64,000 bases of DNA from NCBI GenBank assembly GCA_964572045.1, contig CAZNEI010000005.1:1-64000 (forward strand). The letters run 5' to 3'. This stretch comes from CBDCKR01 sp964572045 (GTDB taxonomy: Bacteria; Gemmatimonadota; Gemmatimonadetes; Longimicrobiales; Gaopeijiaceae). Of this stretch, positions 26,853 through 35,199 are shown piece after piece; within the stretch, counting starts at the first letter, position 1, and the number at the start of each line of letters is the position of its first letter. The position numbers were made by a program, and so were the translations under genes. The notes beneath the pieces are model-generated. The model did not search any database and was not told the origin of the DNA. It worked only from the letters and a program-made list of their open reading frames with translations.

Positions 26853-28214
26853 ATGGCACGAATCCTCATCGTCGACGACGAAGAATCCATCCGGAACGCC
26901 CTTCGGCAGGTCTTCGAATACGAGGATCACGATGTGTGCCTGGCCGCGGACGGCCCGGAGGGGATCGAGCTCTTCAAGTCGTTCGCGCCCCAAATCACGT
27001 TTCTCGACGTGAAGATGTCGGGGCTCGACGGCCTCGAAGTGCTCTCCCGCATCCGCAAGTTGGACCCGAACGCTTCGGTCGTCATGATCAGCGGCCACGG
27101 GACCATCGACACCGCCGTGGATGCCACGCGGAGAGGCGCATTCGACTTTCTTGAGAAGCCCCTGGACACCGGTCGCCTGCTCGTCACGCTCCGGAATGTC
27201 CTTGAGCTCCGCGGCCTTACCCAGAGCGTCGAGCTGCTCCGTAGCGAGGCTGATGACCGACACCGGATCGTCGGGGCGTCGGAGTCGATACGGGAAGTGT
27301 TGGGGCGGATCGAGCGGGTGGCGCCCACCGACGCGCGCGTCCTCATCACGGGTGAGAACGGCACAGGCAAAGAGGTTGTGGCTCGCGGGCTTCACCGCCT
27401 TTCGGCGCGACGCGACGCACCGTTTATCGAGGTCAATTGCGCTGCGATCCCCTCGGAGCTGATCGAGTCCGAGCTGTTCGGGCATAGGAAGGGGTCCTTC
27501 ACCGGTGCCATTTCGGACCGTGCCGGCAAGTTCGAGCAGGCGCACGAGGGCACGCTGTTCCTCGACGAGGTCGGAGACATGTCTCTTGCGGCTCAGGCGA
27601 AGGTGCTGAGAGCTCTCGAGGAGGGCGCCGTCACGCGGGTAGGTGGATCGAAGGCGATCCGAGTCGATGTGCGAGTGATCGCGGCGACCAACAAGGACCT
27701 TGCCGTGGAAATCGCCGAGGGCCGGTTCCGGGAAGACCTCTTCTATCGCCTCAACGTCGTTCCGATCGTCGTGCCCCCGTTGCGCGAGCGGTCCGAAGAC
27801 ATCCGGCCGCTCATCGCACACTTCGTCCGTCAAGCGGTTGGCGCCACGAGGGTGGCACCCAAGATCCTCGAGGAAGGGGCCCTCGCCCGCCTCGAGGCAC
27901 TGGAATGGCCCGGCAACGTACGAGAGCTGCGGAACACGGTGGAGAGGCTGCTGATCCTCTCCCCCGGCGAGGCGGTGAAGGCTGGCGACGTGGAGGCTCT
28001 CGTGTCGGGTGCGACCGCGGCGGAGGGCCTGGGTGCGGCTCTGCTGGGAGTCGACACGTTCGGTGAGTTCAAGCACAGGGCGGAGCTTGCCTACATTACC
28101 CACAAGCTTCGCGAAAACGAATGGAACGTCAGCGAGACGGCGCGCCAGATCGGCATGCCGCGCTCCAATCTCTACAGGAAGATCGACAAGTACGGGCTGA
28201 CGCGCGAGGACTGA
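26853..28214 (+). CDS. Sigma-54-dependent response regulator (NtrC/NtrX family)
   Basis: 453 residues in three domains. The receiver (1-120) has Asp8/Asp9, phosphoacceptor Asp52 and Lys102. The AAA+ sigma-54 activator domain (about 138-365) has Walker A GENGTGKE (167-174), the sigma-54 contact loop GSFTGA (214-219), a Ser variant of GAFTGA, and Walker B LFLDE (235-239). The FIS-type helix-turn-helix is at the C-terminus (NVSETARQIGMPRSNLYRKI). The GSFTGA loop and overall layout fit NtrX. It would activate sigma-54 promoters after phosphorylation, perhaps by the NtrY-like kinase at 17055; this pairing is inference. No -24/-12 promoter was identified in the window. Confidence 0.9.
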   Translation: MARILIVDDEESIRNALRQVFEYEDHDVCLAADGPEGIELFKSFAPQITFLDVKMSGLDGLEVLSRIRKLDPNASVVMISGHGTIDTAVDATRRGAFDFLEKPLDTGRLLVTLRNVLELRGLTQSVELLRSEADDRHRIVGASESIREVLGRIERVAPTDARVLITGENGTGKEVVARGLHRLSARRDAPFIEVNCAAIPSELIESELFGHRKGSFTGAISDRAGKFEQAHEGTLFLDEVGDMSLAAQAKVLRALEEGAVTRVGGSKAIRVDVRVIAATNKDLAVEIAEGRFREDLFYRLNVVPIVVPPLRERSEDIRPLIAHFVRQAVGATRVAPKILEEGALARLEALEWPGNVRELRNTVERLLILSPGEAVKAGDVEALVSGATAAEGLGAALLGVDTFGEFKHRAELAYITHKLRENEWNVSETARQIGMPRSNLYRKIDKYGLTRED

Positions 28215-28520
28215 CACCGGGGCCGCGCGCCCTTCCGGTTCGCACCGGGGCGCGTGCCCGCGTCCGGCGAAATCGGAGCGGGGTGGAGAGCCGGGGCGGG
28301 GTCGGACGCGTCCACTCCTTCGCGTCGCGGGTTGGGGCGGTGGCCCGCGATACGCCCTCGCACCGCGCCGACTACGGTGCCGTCCCGGCTGTGATGCCGT
28401 CCCAGGGCTCCTCCCGCTCGTCGGACGTTGTTCGGTCGGACGTGAGGGCGTGGCGAAGGTCCGGCCTTGCCGCCTGACCCGGGGACGCGGAGTCCGCAGC
28501 AGCATCTTGGGATTCGGTAT
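28215..28520. other. 306-nt gap before lepB
   Basis: GC-rich sequence between the regulator stop and the lepB start. No gene, T-run terminator or clear promoter seen. Confidence 0.5.
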
Positions 28521-29267
28521 ATGGGCGACGAAGCGTACGCAACTCGCACGTCACGGCGACCGGGGCGCCTCCGCAGTCTCTGGAGCGGGACCCGGTCTCT
28601 TGTGTTTGCCATGCTGCTCTTCCTGTCGGTTCGCACCTTCTTGGTCGAGGCCTTCAAGATCCCCACGGCCTCAATGGAGGAGACGCTGCTGGTGGGGGAT
28701 TTCCTTCTGGTCAACAAGGCTGCGTATGGTGCCGAGCTCCCGCTGCTGGGGATGAGACTGCGCGGGCTGAAGACCCCCGGCCGCGGAGACGTCGTAGTCT
28801 TCAACCCCCCGCACGATCCGATCAAGAACTATGTGAAGCGGGTGGTGGGGATCCCTGGGGACACGTTGGAGATGCGCGACAAGATCCTCCTCGTGAACGG
28901 CATCGCGAGCGAGGAGCCGTACGCGCGCCATAGCGAAGACGGGGGTGCCGACACCGTTCATCCGATCATGCGGTGGCAGCGGAACCATGTGCTCGCCAGC
29001 TTGAGCGAAGGCCGTCGCTCAGAACGCCGCGGCTATCATCCTTCGCGTGACAACTGGGGCCCCTTGGCCATTCCTCAGGACCGCTACTTCGTCTTGGGCG
29101 ACAATCGGGACAAGAGCGAGGACTCCAGGTATTGGGGATTCGTTGATAGACGGGCCATCCGTGGGCAACCCTGGATCGTCTACTTCTCGTTCGACGCGGT
29201 CGGATCGGGTCGGCCGTCGTGGGTGCGGTCGGTGCGCTGGGATCGGCTGGGCGAGCGGATCCACTGA
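28521..29267 (+). CDS. lepB: Signal peptidase I
   Basis: 248-residue inner-membrane serine protease that removes Sec and Tat signal peptides. One transmembrane helix at about 24-42. The catalytic Ser51 lies in KIPTASMEETL and the general base Lys106 in YVKRVVGIPGD. The conserved boxes GDVVVF and GDNRDKSEDSRYWG are present. Start ATG 28521 is preceded by a GGGATT-type site; the open extension to 28467 adds only unconserved residues. A typical single-anchor signal peptidase of the Gram-positive or delta-proteobacterial plan, shorter than E. coli LepB. Confidence 0.93.
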   Translation: MGDEAYATRTSRRPGRLRSLWSGTRSLVFAMLLFLSVRTFLVEAFKIPTASMEETLLVGDFLLVNKAAYGAELPLLGMRLRGLKTPGRGDVVVFNPPHDPIKNYVKRVVGIPGDTLEMRDKILLVNGIASEEPYARHSEDGGADTVHPIMRWQRNHVLASLSEGRRSERRGYHPSRDNWGPLAIPQDRYFVLGDNRDKSEDSRYWGFVDRRAIRGQPWIVYFSFDAVGSGRPSWVRSVRWDRLGERIH

Positions 29268-29453
29268 GGAGAGGCGTCAGGGATGCTCGAGGGCTCTGGG
29301 GCTCTCGTTCTCACACTCGTGTTGCCGATCCCGGGGGCATCGTTGCCGTGCGTCGACGCTTCCCCCTGTTCGGATAGGCGGTCGCGGCCACCGGGTGATC
29401 GAGCGGTCGATGCCCCTCGCTCCGCTCGGCTCGCTCCGGGCGGGACTGGTAAG

Positions 29454-29499
29454 CGGACACATTACGTGCTACCAAAACCGGACATGTTCATTTGCTTCC
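29454..29499 (+). repeat. Two imperfect ~20-nt direct repeats
   Basis: CGGACA-n7-TGCT-ACC at 29454-29473 and CGGACA-n8-TGCT-TCC at 29479-29499. They are spaced 25 nt apart (just over two helical turns), so could be paired protein-binding sites. Similar CGGACA/TGCT repeats also occur at ends of some IS21-like elements, so a transposon relic is the alternative. Confidence 0.45.
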
Positions 29500-29504
29500 G
29501 ACAC
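29491..29504 (+). promoter_or_regulatory. 14-nt upstream motif of the rplM promoter
   Basis: TTTGCTTCCGACAC, 15 nt before the -35 box. The identical 14-mer occurs 15 nt before the -35 box of the rpsO promoter (61804-61817). Expected position is about -65 to -52, consistent with an activator or UP-like site. Confidence 0.5.
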
Positions 29505-29519
29505 GAGTTCCTTTTCCGG

Positions 29520-29548
29520 TTGACACTCCTGAGCCTCACGACTACGAT
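29520..29548 (+). promoter_or_regulatory. Sigma-70 promoter of the rplM operon
   Basis: TTGACA (29520-29525), 17-nt spacer, TACGAT (29543-29548). Expected start near 29555, giving a leader of about 30 nt to the rplM GTG. One of the best promoter matches in the window; it may drive rplM through to tsf or beyond. Confidence 0.75.
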
Positions 29549-29584
29549 AGACAGCTATGTCGCCCAAGACTTCGCGGGAGCGCA

Positions 29585-30013
29585 GTGAAGACATATACGC
29601 CCAAGTCTGACGAGATCGAGCGCGCTTGGTGGGTCGTCGACGCCGGGGGACGGCCTCTCGGGCGCCTCGCCAGCCAAGTTGCGAGGATCCTCCGAGGCAA
29701 GCACAAGACGATGTACACGCCTCACCTGGACGCGGGCGATTACGTGGTGGTGATCAATGCTCGGAACGTCGCATTGACCGGCAACAAGGCGGATCAAAAG
29801 ACGTACTTTAGGCACTCGGGTTACATGGGCGGGGAGAAGCATATCCCCTTCCGCCGTATGATCGAGAGGTACCCGGAACGGGTGATCGAGCTGGCGGTCC
29901 GGGGGATGCTCCCCAAGAACAAACTCGGGCGTCGCATGAGGCGCAAGCTGAAGGTATACGCGGGTGCAGAGCACCCGCACCAAGGTCAACAGCCGCAAGC
30001 TCTCGAGATCTGA
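29585..30013 (+). CDS. rplM: Ribosomal protein uL13
   Basis: 142 residues, exactly the E. coli length. Conserved segments: VVDAGGRPLGRLASQVARILRGKHK, GDYVVVINA, TYFRHSGYMGG, and MLPKNKLGRRMRRKLKVYAG before the tail. It is an early-assembling 50S protein. Start GTG 29585 with GGGAG just upstream; a longer open frame to 29492 runs through the promoter and is rejected. rpsI follows after 20 nt, the near-universal L13-S9 pair. Confidence 0.97.
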   Translation: MKTYTPKSDEIERAWWVVDAGGRPLGRLASQVARILRGKHKTMYTPHLDAGDYVVVINARNVALTGNKADQKTYFRHSGYMGGEKHIPFRRMIERYPERVIELAVRGMLPKNKLGRRMRRKLKVYAGAEHPHQGQQPQALEI

Positions 30014-30033
30014 ACGGGACTCGAAAACGATCG

Positions 30034-30426
30034 ATGGCGGAAAGCAACATTCAGTCCGTTGGCCGACGGAAGGCCGCTGTGGCCCGTGTCGCGCTCAGGC
30101 CCGGCAAGGGCGAGTGGTCGATCAACTCCAGAGCCCTGGTGGAGTACTTCCCTCGGGCTGCCCATCAGAAGCGCATCGAGCAGCCGCTACTGACCGCAAG
30201 GATGGAGGGGCAGTTCGATATACGGGTACGCGTTCGGGGCGGAGGTGCCACGGGCCAGGCCGATGCGGTCCGGATGGGCTTGGCCCGGGCTCTCGTGAAA
30301 CATGACCAGGCCCTGCGCCCGTTGCTTCGGGCGGAAGGTTTCCTTACCCGTGACGCGCGGAAAGTAGAGAGGAAGAAGCCCGGTCGCCCCAAGGCCCGCA
30401 AGCGTTTCCAGTTCTCCAAGCGTTAA
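30034..30426 (+). CDS. rpsI: Ribosomal protein uS9
   Basis: 130 residues of the 30S head protein whose C-terminal tail contacts P-site tRNA. Conserved features are SVGRRKAAVARVALRPGKG, the GGGATGQADAVRMGLARAL block and the basic tail ending FQFSKR, where the last Lys-Arg reach the tRNA anticodon loop. 20 nt after rplM, 22 nt before rpsB, so the ribosomal genes are probably one transcript. Confidence 0.97.
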   Translation: MAESNIQSVGRRKAAVARVALRPGKGEWSINSRALVEYFPRAAHQKRIEQPLLTARMEGQFDIRVRVRGGGATGQADAVRMGLARALVKHDQALRPLLRAEGFLTRDARKVERKKPGRPKARKRFQFSKR

Positions 30427-30448
30427 GCATCGAGACACAAGGGAATAG

Positions 30449-31471
30449 ATGCAGCAACAGCAAGTCGGCCTGAACGAACTCTTGGCAGCCGGGGTCCATT
30501 TCGGGCACCAGACTCGCCGTTGGAATCCGAAGATGCGCCAGTACATCTTCACGGAGCGCAACGGCATCCACATCATCGACCTGCGGAAGACCCTTGATCG
30601 GCTGATCGAGGCGCAGAAGGCCGTCCGCGATGTGGTCCTGAGCGGTGAGCGTGTGCTCTTCGTCTGCACCAAGCGCCAGCTTTGCGGGATCATCGAACAG
30701 GAGGCCCGTGCGTGTGGCGCGCACTTCGTCACCGAACGCTGGCTCGGGGGCATGCTCACCAACTTTCAGACGGTTGGGAAACAGATTCGTCGGCTAAAGG
30801 AGCTCGAGCGGGGTCAGGAGGAGAGTGCCTTCGAGTTCTTTACGAAGAAGGAGCGCCTCCTGCTCGACCGTGAGAGGCTCAAGCTCGAAAAGTACCTCTC
30901 CGGCGTGAAGGACATGACACGGCTGCCCGGGGCCGTGTACGTGGTCGATGTGAGGCGCGAGGCCATCGCGGTCCGTGAGGCCCATCGTCTTGGAATCCCC
31001 GTCATCGCCATTACCGACACCAACGCGGATCCTGACCTGGTCGAGTATCCGATCCCGGGAAACGACGACGCGATCCGCTCCGTGGGCTTGATCACCAGGG
31101 CGGTCGCGGAGTCGATTCAGATCGCGAGTACCCAGGTGCCTGAGGATAGGAAGCGGGCTGTCAAGGAGGCTCAGGCCACGACCTATTCGACCGAGACGGG
31201 GGAGACGACCGAAGTGCCGGCTCGCCCCGCTCCCAGGCGGCGCCCCAGGCGGCATCCGCGTCCCCACGTGATCGCAGCCCGGACTGGCGCCAAGCCCGTG
31301 GTGCGGCGGCCGAAGGGCTCGGGGGTTCGCCCGGGTACGAAGAGCCCACCGTCACCGGTCGGCGTGAGACGTGCTCCGGCAGGCAAGGCGCCCGGCGTGA
31401 AGCCCGGTGCTGCGGGGGACGGGAAGGCCGGCGGGGGCGCGGCGGACTCAGGGCCCCAAGGATCCGGGTAG
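30449..31471 (+). CDS. rpsB: Ribosomal protein uS2 with long basic C-terminal extension
   Basis: 340 residues, against about 240 in E. coli. The S2 core (1-228) has the family blocks LLAAGVHFGHQTRRWNPKM, RVLFVCTKRQ, ERWLGGMLTNF, LPGAVYVVDVRREAIAVREAHRL and VIAITDTNADPD. After TTYSTETGETTEVP comes a tail of about 105 residues rich in Arg, Pro, Lys, Gly and Ala, likely disordered. Its third positions stay GC-rich, so it is a translated part of the gene, not a lost stop. S2 sits on the 30S back and helps recruit S1 in some bacteria. Followed by tsf, the standard rpsB-tsf pair. Confidence 0.95.
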   Translation: MQQQQVGLNELLAAGVHFGHQTRRWNPKMRQYIFTERNGIHIIDLRKTLDRLIEAQKAVRDVVLSGERVLFVCTKRQLCGIIEQEARACGAHFVTERWLGGMLTNFQTVGKQIRRLKELERGQEESAFEFFTKKERLLLDRERLKLEKYLSGVKDMTRLPGAVYVVDVRREAIAVREAHRLGIPVIAITDTNADPDLVEYPIPGNDDAIRSVGLITRAVAESIQIASTQVPEDRKRAVKEAQATTYSTETGETTEVPARPAPRRRPRRHPRPHVIAARTGAKPVVRRPKGSGVRPGTKSPPSPVGVRRAPAGKAPGVKPGAAGDGKAGGGAADSGPQGSG

Positions 31472-31574
31472 GCACACCCCCGCGCTTTCGGGTTCGATGG
31501 AGGCGGAGCCGGCAAGAGCTCCCGCCTCCTTCGTATACATGGGACATCAATTCTCAAGTGAGACAGACTGGATC

Positions 31575-32174
31575 ATGTCGATTTCCGCGAAGGATGTGAA
31601 AGCCCTCCGTGATCGAACCGGGGCGGGCATGATGGACTGCAAGAAGGCGCTCGTAGAAACCGCCGGAGACTTCGAGGGCGCGATCGACCTCCTGAGGGCC
31701 AAGGGAGCAGCCAAGGCGGCGAAGCGTGCCGGAAGGCGTACCAACGAGGGGACGATCGGGTCGTATGTGCACTTCGACAACCGCACCGCCGTGATCGTCG
31801 AGGTGAATTGCGAAACGGACTTCGTGGCCAAAACGGATGATTTCAGGAGACTGGCCAAGGATCTGGCTCTCCACATCGCTTCGTCGGCACCCTTGGCCGT
31901 CCGCCCCGAGGACCTTCCGAGGGAGATCGTCGATCGGGAGCGGATGGTCTACCGGGAGCAGGTCAGGTCGGAGGGCAAGCCGGACCACCTCACCGAGAGA
32001 ATCGTTGAGGGGAAGCTCTCTAAGTTCTTTAAGAAAAACATCTTACTACAGCAGTCGTTTGTGAAGAATCCTGATCAGACGATCCAAGACCTGATTACCG
32101 AGACATCAGCCAAGACCGGTGAGAAGATTCAGGTCGCCCGGTTCGCCCGGATGAGGGTCGGCGAGGGCGGTTGA
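31575..32174 (+). CDS. tsf: Elongation factor Ts (short form)
   Basis: 199 residues. It catalyses GDP release from EF-Tu. N-terminal UBA-like domain SAKDVKALRDRTGAGMMDCKKAL; the core carries VNCETDFVAKTDDF, in which the TDFV motif inserts near the EF-Tu nucleotide site. Only one core subdomain is present, as in Thermus (about 196 residues), rather than the ~280 of E. coli. Start ATG 31575 is set by the family N-terminus; the ribosome site is weak. An upstream in-frame ATG at 31539 would add 12 unconserved residues. pyrH begins 14 nt downstream. Confidence 0.95.
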   Translation: MSISAKDVKALRDRTGAGMMDCKKALVETAGDFEGAIDLLRAKGAAKAAKRAGRRTNEGTIGSYVHFDNRTAVIVEVNCETDFVAKTDDFRRLAKDLALHIASSAPLAVRPEDLPREIVDRERMVYREQVRSEGKPDHLTERIVEGKLSKFFKKNILLQQSFVKNPDQTIQDLITETSAKTGEKIQVARFARMRVGEGG

Positions 32175-32188
32175 GGGGCGAGCCGAGG

Positions 32189-32917
32189 ATGACGCCGGAA
32201 GTACGATACCGGCGGGTTCTCCTGAAGCTCTCGGGCGAGGCGCTCGCGGGCGATCGGGGCTTTGGTATCGAGCCCTCGGTTGTGGACCGCCTCACCGAAA
32301 AGGTGAAGACGGTCCACGAGATGGGCATCCGTCTCGGCCTGGTGATCGGGGGGGGCAATATCGTCCGTGGATCCCAGGCGAGCCGGCAGGGGATGGACCG
32401 CGTGCAAGCGGACTACATGGGGATCCTCGCGACCGTGATCAACGCGTTGGCGGTGCAGGACCTTCTCGAGCACAAGGGAGTGGCCACGCGCGTAATGACG
32501 GCGATCCGAATGGAAGAGGTGGCGGAGCCGTACATCCGGCGCAGGGCGCTGAGGCACATGGAGAAGGGTCGGGTCGTGATTTTCGCCGGGGGCACCGGCA
32601 ATCCCTACTTCTCCACCGATACTGCGGCGGTGCTCAGGGCGATCGAGATGGGCGCCGACCTGCTGATCAAGGCGACCAAGGTTGGAGGCGTCTACAGCGC
32701 CGACCCTGCACATGACCCCTCGGCAGAGTTCATTCCGGCCATTACCTTTCAGGAAGTTGTCGCGCGGGAACTTGGCGTCATAGACGCCCCTGCGGTCTCT
32801 CTCTGTAGAGAGAACGACCTGCCGATCATCGTTCTCAACCTCGGGGATCGAGAGGCCGTTTGCGCCGCCATTCGGGGTGAGCCCGTGGGAACCCTGGTCT
32901 CCTCGTGCTCTGAATGA
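32189..32917 (+). CDS. pyrH: Uridylate kinase
   Basis: 242-residue UMP kinase of the amino-acid kinase fold, making UDP for RNA, DNA and cell-wall precursors. Key blocks: VLLKLSGEALAG (phosphate binding), GLVIGGGNIVRG, RVQADYMGILATVINALA, VVIFAGGTGNPYFSTDTAA and KATKVGGVYSADP. Start ATG 32189 with GAGGGG upstream; an alternative TTG at 32171 overlaps the tsf stop. The order tsf-pyrH-frr is conserved across bacteria. Confidence 0.96.
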   Translation: MTPEVRYRRVLLKLSGEALAGDRGFGIEPSVVDRLTEKVKTVHEMGIRLGLVIGGGNIVRGSQASRQGMDRVQADYMGILATVINALAVQDLLEHKGVATRVMTAIRMEEVAEPYIRRRALRHMEKGRVVIFAGGTGNPYFSTDTAAVLRAIEMGADLLIKATKVGGVYSADPAHDPSAEFIPAITFQEVVARELGVIDAPAVSLCRENDLPIIVLNLGDREAVCAAIRGEPVGTLVSSCSE

Positions 32918-32966
32918 GGCGCGGCGCCGGCCGGCTCCGGGGAAGTCGCACGTGAAGAGGTCCTTT

Positions 32967-33515
32967 ATGTCGCTGGAGGAAGCCAGGTCAAGGATGGAGG
33001 CCGCCATCGAAGCGTTGCGCCGAGAGTTTGCCACCGTGCGCACGGGCAAGGCCACTCCCGCACTCCTTGACACCGTTCGGGTGGATGCCTACGGATCCAG
33101 GATGCCACTCAACCAGGTGGCGAGCGTTTCGACGCCGCAGGCCTCCCTTCTCGTCGTGCAGCCGTACGACAGGGGGCTCCTCGGCAACATCGAGCGGGCG
33201 ATCCAAACCGCCGACCTGGGCTTCAATCCGTCCAACGACGGGAACCTCATCCGGGTTCCGGTGCCGCCTCTCACCGAGGAGCGGCGCAGGGAGTACGTCA
33301 GGCTTCTCCATAAGATGGCCGAAGAAGGCCGGGTCTCGATCCGGCACGCTCGCAAGCTGGAGAACGCCGACATCAAGAGGGCGATCAGGGACCACGAGAC
33401 CGGAGAGGACGAGGGTCATCGTCAGCTCGACAGGATCCAGAGGCTCACGGACGAGTACGGCCGGACGATCGACGAGATGCTCCAGCTCAAGGAGAAGGAA
33501 GTGATGGCGATCTAG
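32967..33515 (+). CDS. frr: Ribosome recycling factor
   Basis: 182 residues. With EF-G it splits the post-termination ribosome. The long three-helix bundle is visible (EEARSRMEAAIEALRREFATVRTGKATP near the start, REYVRLLHKMAEEGRVSIRHARK later). Between its halves lies domain II with SVSTPQASLLVVQPYD and NPSNDGNLIRVPVPPLTEERR. I chose ATG 32967 with GAAGAGG six nt upstream; GTG 32952 (GGGGAAG upstream) would add five residues and is almost as good. Confidence 0.95.
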   Translation: MSLEEARSRMEAAIEALRREFATVRTGKATPALLDTVRVDAYGSRMPLNQVASVSTPQASLLVVQPYDRGLLGNIERAIQTADLGFNPSNDGNLIRVPVPPLTEERRREYVRLLHKMAEEGRVSIRHARKLENADIKRAIRDHETGEDEGHRQLDRIQRLTDEYGRTIDEMLQLKEKEVMAI

Positions 33516-33565
33516 CCGGTTGGCCGGCTCCTGCCGGAATCCCGGCCTCGAGGCCGTCCCTCGCT

Positions 33566-34312
33566 ATGGTGCCTTCGGAACTCCTACGCAAGATCCGCGT
33601 CCACGGACGCATTCCTCGGCACGTGGCCATCATTATGGATGGCAACGGAAGGTGGGCGAAACTGCGCGGTCTTCCACGCGCGGCCGGACACAAAGAGGGG
33701 ATGAAAGCGGTCCGGGAAGCGGTGGAGGGATCGATCAGGGCGGGAATCGAGATCCTCACCCTCTTTGCATTCTCCACCGAGAACTGGCAGCGACCACGCC
33801 ACGAAATCTCCGCTCTGATGAGCCTGCTGCGCTTCTACGCAGCACGCGAGCGGTCGGAACTCAAGGAGCAGGGCGTCGAGGTGCACGTGCTCGGCAACGT
33901 GGATGCGCTCGATGAAACAACGCGGGGCTCCGTGGCCAACATCGTCTCGGAGACCTCGGGTGGCATGAGCCTCCGCCTCAACCTCATGATCTCTTACTCC
34001 GGCCGGGAGGAGATCCTTCGCGCCTGCCGATCCCTGGCGGAGCGGGTGGTGGCGGGTCGGCTGGACCTGAGCCGAATCGATGAGGACGCGTTCGCCGGTG
34101 GTCTCTTCACCGGGGGGCTCCCGGATCCGGATCTCCTCATCCGCACGTCGGGGGAGCTCAGGATCAGCAACTTCATGCTCTGGCAGCTTGCCTACACCGA
34201 GTTGCACATCACTCCCGTGCTGTGGCCCGATTTCTCCAGGGCTGATCTCTACCGGGCCCTCTCCGACTTTCAGGAACGCGATCGCCGGTTCGGTCGCGTG
34301 ACGGTGAGCTAG
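33566..34312 (+). CDS. uppS: Undecaprenyl diphosphate synthase (cis-prenyltransferase)
   Basis: 248 residues. It extends farnesyl diphosphate to the C55 lipid carrier for peptidoglycan and O-antigen. Region I is HVAIIMDGNGRWAK with catalytic Asp25; region III LTLFAFSTENWQRP; regions IV-V DLLIRTSGELRISNFMLW and AYTELHI. All residues that bind diphosphate are in place. cdsA follows after 11 nt. The product chain length is assumed from the family. Confidence 0.95.
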   Translation: MVPSELLRKIRVHGRIPRHVAIIMDGNGRWAKLRGLPRAAGHKEGMKAVREAVEGSIRAGIEILTLFAFSTENWQRPRHEISALMSLLRFYAARERSELKEQGVEVHVLGNVDALDETTRGSVANIVSETSGGMSLRLNLMISYSGREEILRACRSLAERVVAGRLDLSRIDEDAFAGGLFTGGLPDPDLLIRTSGELRISNFMLWQLAYTELHITPVLWPDFSRADLYRALSDFQERDRRFGRVTVS

Positions 34313-34323
34313 CACCGCGGCTC

Positions 34324-35199
34324 ATGCTGAGAGGAGAACTTGCCAACCGGCTCATCGTCGCGGCCGTTGGAATTCCACTCGCGGTGATGATGATCTACTG
34401 GGGAGGATGGTATCTGGGCGTCCTCCTCGCGGCCGTCTCGGGCCTTTCGGCGAACGAATATTGCGTCATCGCGGCAAAGGGGGGATCCGATCCCATCCGG
34501 TGGCTCGGCGTCTCGCTCGCCGTGCTCCTGCCGCTCATCGCGACCGCTCATCCGACCTACCACGGGTTTGCGGCTGGCGCGTTCGGAGCCCTCGTGATCG
34601 CTACGCTGCTGGCGCTGGCCTTGGTTCTGTGGTCGCGTTGGCCCGGGGGTCGGCCCCTCTCGGCCGCGGCCGCGACGATCGGGGGAGCTGTCTACACCGG
34701 CGGTACGTTGTCCTTCTGGGTCCTCCTGAGAGCCCTTCCGGAGCAGGGTTCGGCGGCGGCCAACGCGTATCACGGCTCCGTCCTTCTCATCTTTCCGATC
34801 TGGGTGACTTGGCTCGGCGACAGCTTCGCCTATGGACTCGGCAAGCGCTACGGAAAGGAGAAACTCATTGAGGCCGTGAGCCCCAAGAAGACGGTGGTGG
34901 GAGCGGTCGCGGGTATCGGGGGCGCAGCCTTGGTGGGCGCCCTGTATTCATGGCTCTGGCTCTCGGAAGTCCCAGTATACGGGTTGTCCGCCCTCGCCGC
35001 CGCCGGCCTGAGCCTTCTCATCGCGCCCGTCGGCCAGATCGGTGACTTGGCCGAATCCGCCATCAAGCGGGAGGCGGGCGTCAAGGACTCGAGCAACCTG
35101 CTCCCCGGGCACGGCGGGATGCTCGACCGTCTCGACGCACTGTACTTCACCGTGCCGTTCACCTATGCGGTTCTGATGCTCATGCGACACGGATCGTGA
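34324..35199 (+). CDS. cdsA: Phosphatidate cytidylyltransferase
   Basis: 291-residue polytopic membrane enzyme that makes CDP-diacylglycerol from phosphatidate and CTP, the precursor used by PgsA. About eight hydrophobic helices. The family signature is intact near the C-terminus: SAIKREAGVKDSSNLLPGHG followed by GMLDRLD, with the metal-binding Asp and the Lys-Asp pair. Its stop overlaps the dxr start in a GTGA. Confidence 0.95.
   Translation: MLRGELANRLIVAAVGIPLAVMMIYWGGWYLGVLLAAVSGLSANEYCVIAAKGGSDPIRWLGVSLAVLLPLIATAHPTYHGFAAGAFGALVIATLLALALVLWSRWPGGRPLSAAAATIGGAVYTGGTLSFWVLLRALPEQGSAAANAYHGSVLLIFPIWVTWLGDSFAYGLGKRYGKEKLIEAVSPKKTVVGAVAGIGGAALVGALYSWLWLSEVPVYGLSALAAAGLSLLIAPVGQIGDLAESAIKREAGVKDSSNLLPGHGGMLDRLDALYFTVPFTYAVLMLMRHGS

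Larger units (their letters stand above)
29268..29584. other. 317-nt gap with the rplM promoter region
   Basis: No protein gene. It holds two imperfect direct repeats (29454-29499), a 14-nt motif shared with the rpsO upstream region (29491-29504) and a near-consensus promoter (29520-29548). Confidence 0.6.
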
